From: an uncultured beta proteobacterium
GTDB lineage: Bacteria > Pseudomonadota > Gammaproteobacteria > Burkholderiales > Burkholderiaceae_C
DNA length: 46,261 nucleotides
Assembly (NCBI GenBank): GCA_903853895.1
Contig: CAINUX010000014.1
Location: 1 to 46,261, forward strand
Direction: 5' to 3'
Shown here one piece after another: positions 42,854-46,261 of the stretch. The position numbers and the translations under genes were made by a program. The notes under the pieces were generated by a model. The model saw nothing but the letters and a program-made list of their open reading frames with translations. It did no database searches and had not been told where the DNA came from. The stretch's first letter is position 1. The number at the start of each line of letters is the position of its first letter.

Positions 42854-43741
42854 GTGTTGCTCCGTTGGTTTTGCGGGCTGCTCGTATGGCTGGTTGCCTT
42901 GGGCGCCAGCGCACAGGGTGTGCTCCCGGTTCCGGCGCTTTCAAGCCACGTGATCGACAGCACCGCGACGCTGAGCGGCGCGCAGCGGGAGGCACTGGAT
43001 AACAAGCTGGCGGCATTTGAGTCATCCAGTGGCGCCCAAGTTGTCGTCCTCATGGTGCCCACCACCCAGCCAGAGGACATCGCCAGCTATGCCCAACGAA
43101 TCGGTGACGCGTGGAAAATTGGACGCAAAGGCGTCGGGGATGGTTTGCTGCTAATCATCGCCAAGAATGACCGCAAGATTCGCGTCGAGGTTGCCAAGTC
43201 ACTGGAAGGTGCCATTCCGGATCTCGCTGCCAAACAAATCATCGACTCCGCCATCACGCCACGCTTCAAGCAGGACGACTATGCCGGCGGAGTTGATGCC
43301 GGCGTGGACCGGATCATGGGCTTGATCAGGGGTGAGGCTTTGCCTGCCCCCGCAGCGCAGGTGGGCGAGGGAATGACATTGGATGATTTCCAGTGGGGTC
43401 CTATGCTGGCGTTCCTGTTTTTTGCCGTCATGATCGGTGGCGGCATCGCCCGCAAGGTGCTCGGCAACAAGCTGGGTTCGCTGGTGACTGGCGGCCTGGT
43501 TGGGCTGTTTGTCAATTCTTTGACCGCCAGTCTGCTGTTGGCCATCTTGGCGGCTCTGGCTGCCTTGGTCTTTACTCTGGTCAGCGGTGTAGGGCGCAGC
43601 TTTCGCGGTACGGGAGGTGGTGGCTTTGGTGGGTCAGGATCGGGTGGTGGCTGGAATTCCGGGAGCGATTCCGGGGGTGGCGGTTTCAGTTCAGGTGGGG
43701 GTGGGGACTTTGGGGGCGGTGGAGCCTCGGGGGATTGGTGA
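42854..43741 (+). CDS. TPM-domain protein, membrane-anchored, Gly/Ser-rich C-terminus (YgcG type)
   Basis: The 295-residue protein has a signal peptide (WFCGLLVWLVALGASAQG), a TPM domain at about 30-155 (VIDSTATLSGAQREALDNKL, GVGDGLLLIIAKNDRKIRVE), membrane segments around 180-245 and a Gly/Ser-rich tail (GGSGSGGGWNSGSDSGGGGF). TPM domains are linked to phosphatase activity and photosystem repair in plants; the bacterial role is unclear. GTG 42854 is used (TTG 42857 possible); no good Shine-Dalgarno. It overlaps the next TPM gene by 1 base. Confidence 0.85.
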   Translation: MLLRWFCGLLVWLVALGASAQGVLPVPALSSHVIDSTATLSGAQREALDNKLAAFESSSGAQVVVLMVPTTQPEDIASYAQRIGDAWKIGRKGVGDGLLLIIAKNDRKIRVEVAKSLEGAIPDLAAKQIIDSAITPRFKQDDYAGGVDAGVDRIMGLIRGEALPAPAAQVGEGMTLDDFQWGPMLAFLFFAVMIGGGIARKVLGNKLGSLVTGGLVGLFVNSLTASLLLAILAALAALVFTLVSGVGRSFRGTGGGGFGGSGSGGGWNSGSDSGGGGFSSGGGGDFGGGGASGDW

Positions 43742-44256
43742 TGTTGGAACGTGTCAAACGCCTTGTACGCCACCGCTGGATGGAGGATTCCAGCCGTCTC
43801 ATGGACTCCGCGGCCATTCAAAGGCTCAAGCAAAGAGTCGCCGATAGCGAGACTCAGCACTGCGGTGAGGTCCGTATCTGCATTGAGAGCGGTCTGCCCA
43901 CCAGCTACTTGATGCGGCCCGGAGCGATCCGCACCATTACCCGCCAGCGCGCACTCTCCCAGTTTGGCAAGCTGCGCGTCTGGGATACCGAGCACAACAA
44001 TGGCGTTCTGATCTACCTGTTGCTGGCTGAGCGCTCCATTGAGCTGGTGGCAGACCGCGGACTCAACCAGTTTGTGACACCGCAAGAGTGGTCGAACATG
44101 GTGGCGAAACTGGGTGAGGCATTGCGCGACGGTCGATATGAAGATGGCCTGGCACAAGCGGTGGATGAGGTTTCACAGACACTGCGGCAGCACTTTCCAA
44201 TGCAGGAGCGACAAGTGCGACCGAACGAACTGCCGGATCAGCCCGTCCTGTCCTGA
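43741..44256 (+). CDS. Second TPM-domain protein, cytoplasmic
   Basis: The 171-residue protein lacks a signal peptide. It carries a TPM-like fold with IQRLKQRVADSETQHCGEVR, TEHNNGVLIYLLLAERSIEL and VADRGLNQFVTPQEW. The N-terminus (LERVKRLVRHRWMEDS) is basic and may lie on the membrane surface. It is coupled to the preceding TPM gene (TGATG overlap) and likely works with it and LemA. A bidirectional terminator separates it from the convergent atpC. Confidence 0.82.
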   Translation: MLERVKRLVRHRWMEDSSRLMDSAAIQRLKQRVADSETQHCGEVRICIESGLPTSYLMRPGAIRTITRQRALSQFGKLRVWDTEHNNGVLIYLLLAERSIELVADRGLNQFVTPQEWSNMVAKLGEALRDGRYEDGLAQAVDEVSQTLRQHFPMQERQVRPNELPDQPVLS

Positions 44257-44282
44257 TTGCCGGGATTTCGGACACCAAAAAC

Positions 44283-44304
44283 AAAACCGCCCGAAGGCGG
44301 TTTT
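44283..44304. terminator. Bidirectional rho-independent terminator
   Basis: AAAACCGCC and GGCGGTTTT form a 9-bp perfect stem around CGAA, with U-runs on both strands. It lies between the convergent TPM and atpC genes and should end both transcripts. Confidence 0.9.
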
Positions 44305-44324
44305 GAATGCGAGTGCAAATCGGC

Positions 44325-44741
44325 TTACTTCTTCTGACGGAACTTGCGTAGCGCTGCAATTTGGGCAGCAATAACAATGAGTTCAGATTGGACGGTGGCC
44401 ATGTCAATTTCGCTTTTGGCGTTCTTGAGGGCTTCTTCGGCCAATGCTCTGGCTTCGTTGGCTTTTTCTTCGTCGAGGTCCTTGCCACGAATGGCCGTGT
44501 CGGACATAACGGTCACACAGTTAGGCTGCACTTCCAAAATGCCGCCAGCCACAAAGACGAATTCTTCTGTGCCGTCGGCCTTTTCGATGCGCACCGAACC
44601 AGCCTTGATGCGGGTAATCAGGGGCGTATGGCGGGGATAGATGCCGAGTTCTCCGGCTTCACCGGGCAGCGCCACAAACTTGGCCTCGCCCGAGAAGATA
44701 GACTCTTCAGCACTGACAACATCAACGTGGATGGTGTTCAT
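44325..44741 (-). CDS. atpC: ATP synthase F1 epsilon subunit
   Basis: The 138-residue protein has the N-terminal beta-barrel ([39 protein letters not shown]) and the C-terminal helical hairpin ([20 protein letters not shown]) of F1 epsilon. It couples rotation to catalysis and can inhibit ATP hydrolysis. It is the last gene of the atp operon, 13 bases after atpD. Confidence 0.95.
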   Translation of the reverse strand: MNTIHVDVVSAEESIFSGEAKFVALPGEAGELGIYPRHTPLITRIKAGSVRIEKADGTEEFVFVAGGILEVQPNCVTVMSDTAIRGKDLDEEKANEARALAEEALKNAKSEIDMATVQSELIVIAAQIAALRKFRQKK

Positions 44742-44754
44742 GGTTTACCGCCGA

Positions 44755-46261
<1,507 letters not shown>

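Noticed and set aside
43610..43735. GGTGG-rich repeated sequence
   Set aside because: Not a CRISPR or satellite: it encodes the Gly/Ser-rich tail of the TPM-domain protein.

Overview
The window looks like chromosomal DNA of a GC-rich betaproteobacterium, most likely of the family Comamonadaceae (Rhodoferax/Polaromonas-like). This rests on the protein families present (fused isobutyryl-CoA mutase IcmF, persulfide dioxygenase-rhodanese fusion, alanine/lysine-rich histone-H1-like protein, complete System I ccm operon) and on a scattered short CTAGCCC/GCTAT repeat that I recall from that family. The taxonomic call is inference.

Layout. 1-6052 (minus): branched-chain 2-oxoacid dehydrogenase E1 beta (cut by the window edge) and E1 alpha, a periplasmic solute-binding protein, and IcmF. 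Together they fit valine catabolism to isobutyryl-CoA and its isomerisation to butyryl-CoA. A perfect 24-bp palindrome sits between icmF and the divergent persulfide dioxygenase-rhodanese gene, which is followed by coaX (6251-8137). 8138-11637 is an accessory segment: a DUF3368/UPF0175 toxin-antitoxin-like pair, an overlapping pair of unknown genes (one with two membrane segments) and a DUF2971 protein. It is bracketed by the 3' end of coaX and a second, diverged copy of that 201-bp 3' end (11638-11838). 11845-16490: an unknown protein, an M20 amidohydrolase, a molybdopterin oxidoreductase and an NlpC/P60 lipoprotein.

16595-26471 is a beta-glucan (cellodextrin) utilisation locus: LacI-type regulator, tryptophan-halogenase-family flavoprotein, TonB-dependent receptor, GH1 beta-glucosidase, AmpG-like MFS transporter and secreted GH9 endoglucanase. 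Two tandem LacI-type operators lie in the divergent halogenase/receptor promoter region. The implied route is extracellular cleavage (GH9), outer-membrane uptake (receptor), inner-membrane import (MFS) and cytoplasmic hydrolysis (GH1).

26602-31267 holds a histone-like protein, the tail-specific protease Prc, two small secreted/membrane proteins, an unknown 102-residue protein and a NYN-domain protein with a basic linker. A tRNA-Arg(CCG) gene follows, with a degenerate second copy just upstream of it. 31792-39161 (minus) is a complete cytochrome c maturation operon ccmABCDEFGHI with a TlpA-like thioredoxin at its end, divergent from a membrane-anchored cytochrome c. 40072-44256 carries an unknown conserved protein, a YheT-type hydrolase, a SnoaL-like protein, and LemA with two TPM-domain proteins. 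The window ends in the F1 part of the ATP synthase operon (atpC, atpD, 3' end of atpG).

The points most worth a second look are the diverged duplicated coaX end with its cargo, the icmF palindrome, the tandem operators in the glucan locus, and the interspersed repeats that contribute coding sequence to at least three genes.
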